Origin: Strigops habroptila
Lineage: Eukaryota > Chordata > Aves > Psittaciformes > Psittacidae
Assembly: GCF_004027225.2 (NCBI RefSeq)
Contig: NC_046358.1
Coordinates: 381,001 to 445,000, forward strand
Length of the DNA: 64,000 nucleotides
Reading direction: 5' to 3'
In this document: piece by piece, positions 63,108 through 64,000 of the stretch
How the letters are laid out: each line of letters begins with the position of its first letter
How positions within the stretch are numbered: the first letter of the stretch is position 1
Notes under the pieces: model-generated
Databases searched by the model: none
Seen by the model: only the letters and a program-made list of their open reading frames with translations
Told to the model about the DNA's origin: nothing
Translations under genes and position numbers: made by a program

Positions 63108-64000
63108 GGCTGAGGGGGGGTCCCTGCACCCCGGGACAGCGGCACAGGGGGTCGGGGTGGCCGGGAGCCGCCGGGGCTGCAGCCGGGCAGGGGCTGGGCC
63201 AGGCTCTGCAGCACTGGGAGGACTGAGCGGCTGGAGCATCCCGCTCCCAAAGCACTGGAGGATGGAGCAGCTCCTTGGCTGTGTCTCACCCCATCCGGGA
63301 TGTCCTCGCGTGTGCCACGGGCTGTGAATGGACCTGCTGAGAAAGGAGTCTCCATCCAAATGGACCAAATGCAGCACAACCTCCCAGACTGTTCCCGAGT
63401 ATCCCGGGGGGGCACCAGTGGTGGCCTCGAACATGGACCCTGAGGGCTGCTGGGGATGGGGTGGGCTTCGGTGAAGGGTGGTTTTGGTTGGATGGGAGGA
63501 TGGAGAGGGATGATAAAGAGCTGGCACGGTGTGGCTTCACTGGGTGAATGTGGTTGCTCTGGGCCAGTGTGGCTTTCCTGGGGGGTTTCAGAGGGATTTT
63601 GGTGCCAAAACATTGCCAATGAGGATGGAGAAAGGGAGAAATGACAGCAGAGGAAAAGATCATTGTTACAGGTGGGGTTTCCTTCTGTGTCCTCTCAAGC
63701 AGAGCAAATCTCTGCCCCTTGCTGTGGAGGGGTGGCTGGACTTGGCCAAAGGGGGTTCAACCTCTTGGGTTGAAAGAGACCTCTCAGGGCTGAGAGTCAT
63801 CAGTTGGGGGCAGCTTTTCCCACCCCAGCCCCTTTTCCCAGCAAAACCAACCCTCAGGGCTGCTCCCAGCAGCAAATTCCTGCTCTTTTAACACAGATCT
63901 CACAACTGCGGGGGTATTTTTTACAGCCCCCGGCCCTGGAATCCACTTTGACTTGCTCATCCCAAAGCTCCCTCGTTTTACCCAATGTCTGGGTGCAGAG
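63108..64000 (+). other. SYT12 3' UTR and downstream DNA
   Basis: No AATAAA or ATTAAA is seen up to the window edge. A rare variant, GATAAA, occurs at 63512-63517. The true 3' end may lie outside the window. No other gene is recognised. Confidence 0.5.

Noticed and set aside
63750..63815. A possible CR1 tail scrap (TTGGGTTGAAAGAGACCTC)
   Set aside because: Too short and too diverged from the clear copies to call.

Overview
The window is nuclear DNA from a bird. It holds vertebrate genes split by GT-AG introns, CpG-island promoters, and about twenty fragments of CR1, the main avian LINE family. I cannot resolve the species. There are no bacterial genes, viral genes, tRNA or rRNA genes, or CRISPR arrays that I can support.

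Three protein-coding genes were recovered by joining exons. (1) The 5' end of ANO9 (anoctamin-9/TMEM16J) lies on the minus strand at 1-5343. Five coding pieces give the first 126 residues, and the gene runs off the left edge. Its first coding exon holds only Met-Gln and sits in a CpG island at about 5.2-5.8 kb. (2) PTDSS2 (phosphatidylserine synthase 2) is complete on the plus strand at 10901-48374: 12 coding exons, 468 codons, every splice phase consistent. Its CpG-island promoter is at about 10.65-11.3 kb and its 3' UTR probably ends just after an AATAAA at 50593. (3) SYT12 (synaptotagmin-12) is complete on the plus strand at 55854-63107: 7 coding exons, 422 codons. A CpG island at about 52.85-53.65 kb is the probable promoter and 5' UTR.

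ANO9 and PTDSS2 are head to head, as in human 11p15.5. Both concern phosphatidylserine: PTDSS2 makes it in the ER, and ANO9 belongs to a family of lipid scramblases and ion channels. SYT12 is next to PTDSS2 here, but in human it lies far away at 11q13.2, so gene order has been rearranged between the lineages.

The rest is intron and intergenic DNA with CR1 fragments in both orientations. All clear CR1 copies inside SYT12 are antisense to the gene. There are also several local tandem repeats. The most notable structures are a 64-bp tandem duplication of the 3' splice site and first 48 bases of PTDSS2 exon 8, a minisatellite whose last unit carries a SYT12 splice acceptor, a CR1 copy ending about 22 bp before another SYT12 exon, and a perfect 14-bp X-box-like palindrome in the PTDSS2 promoter.
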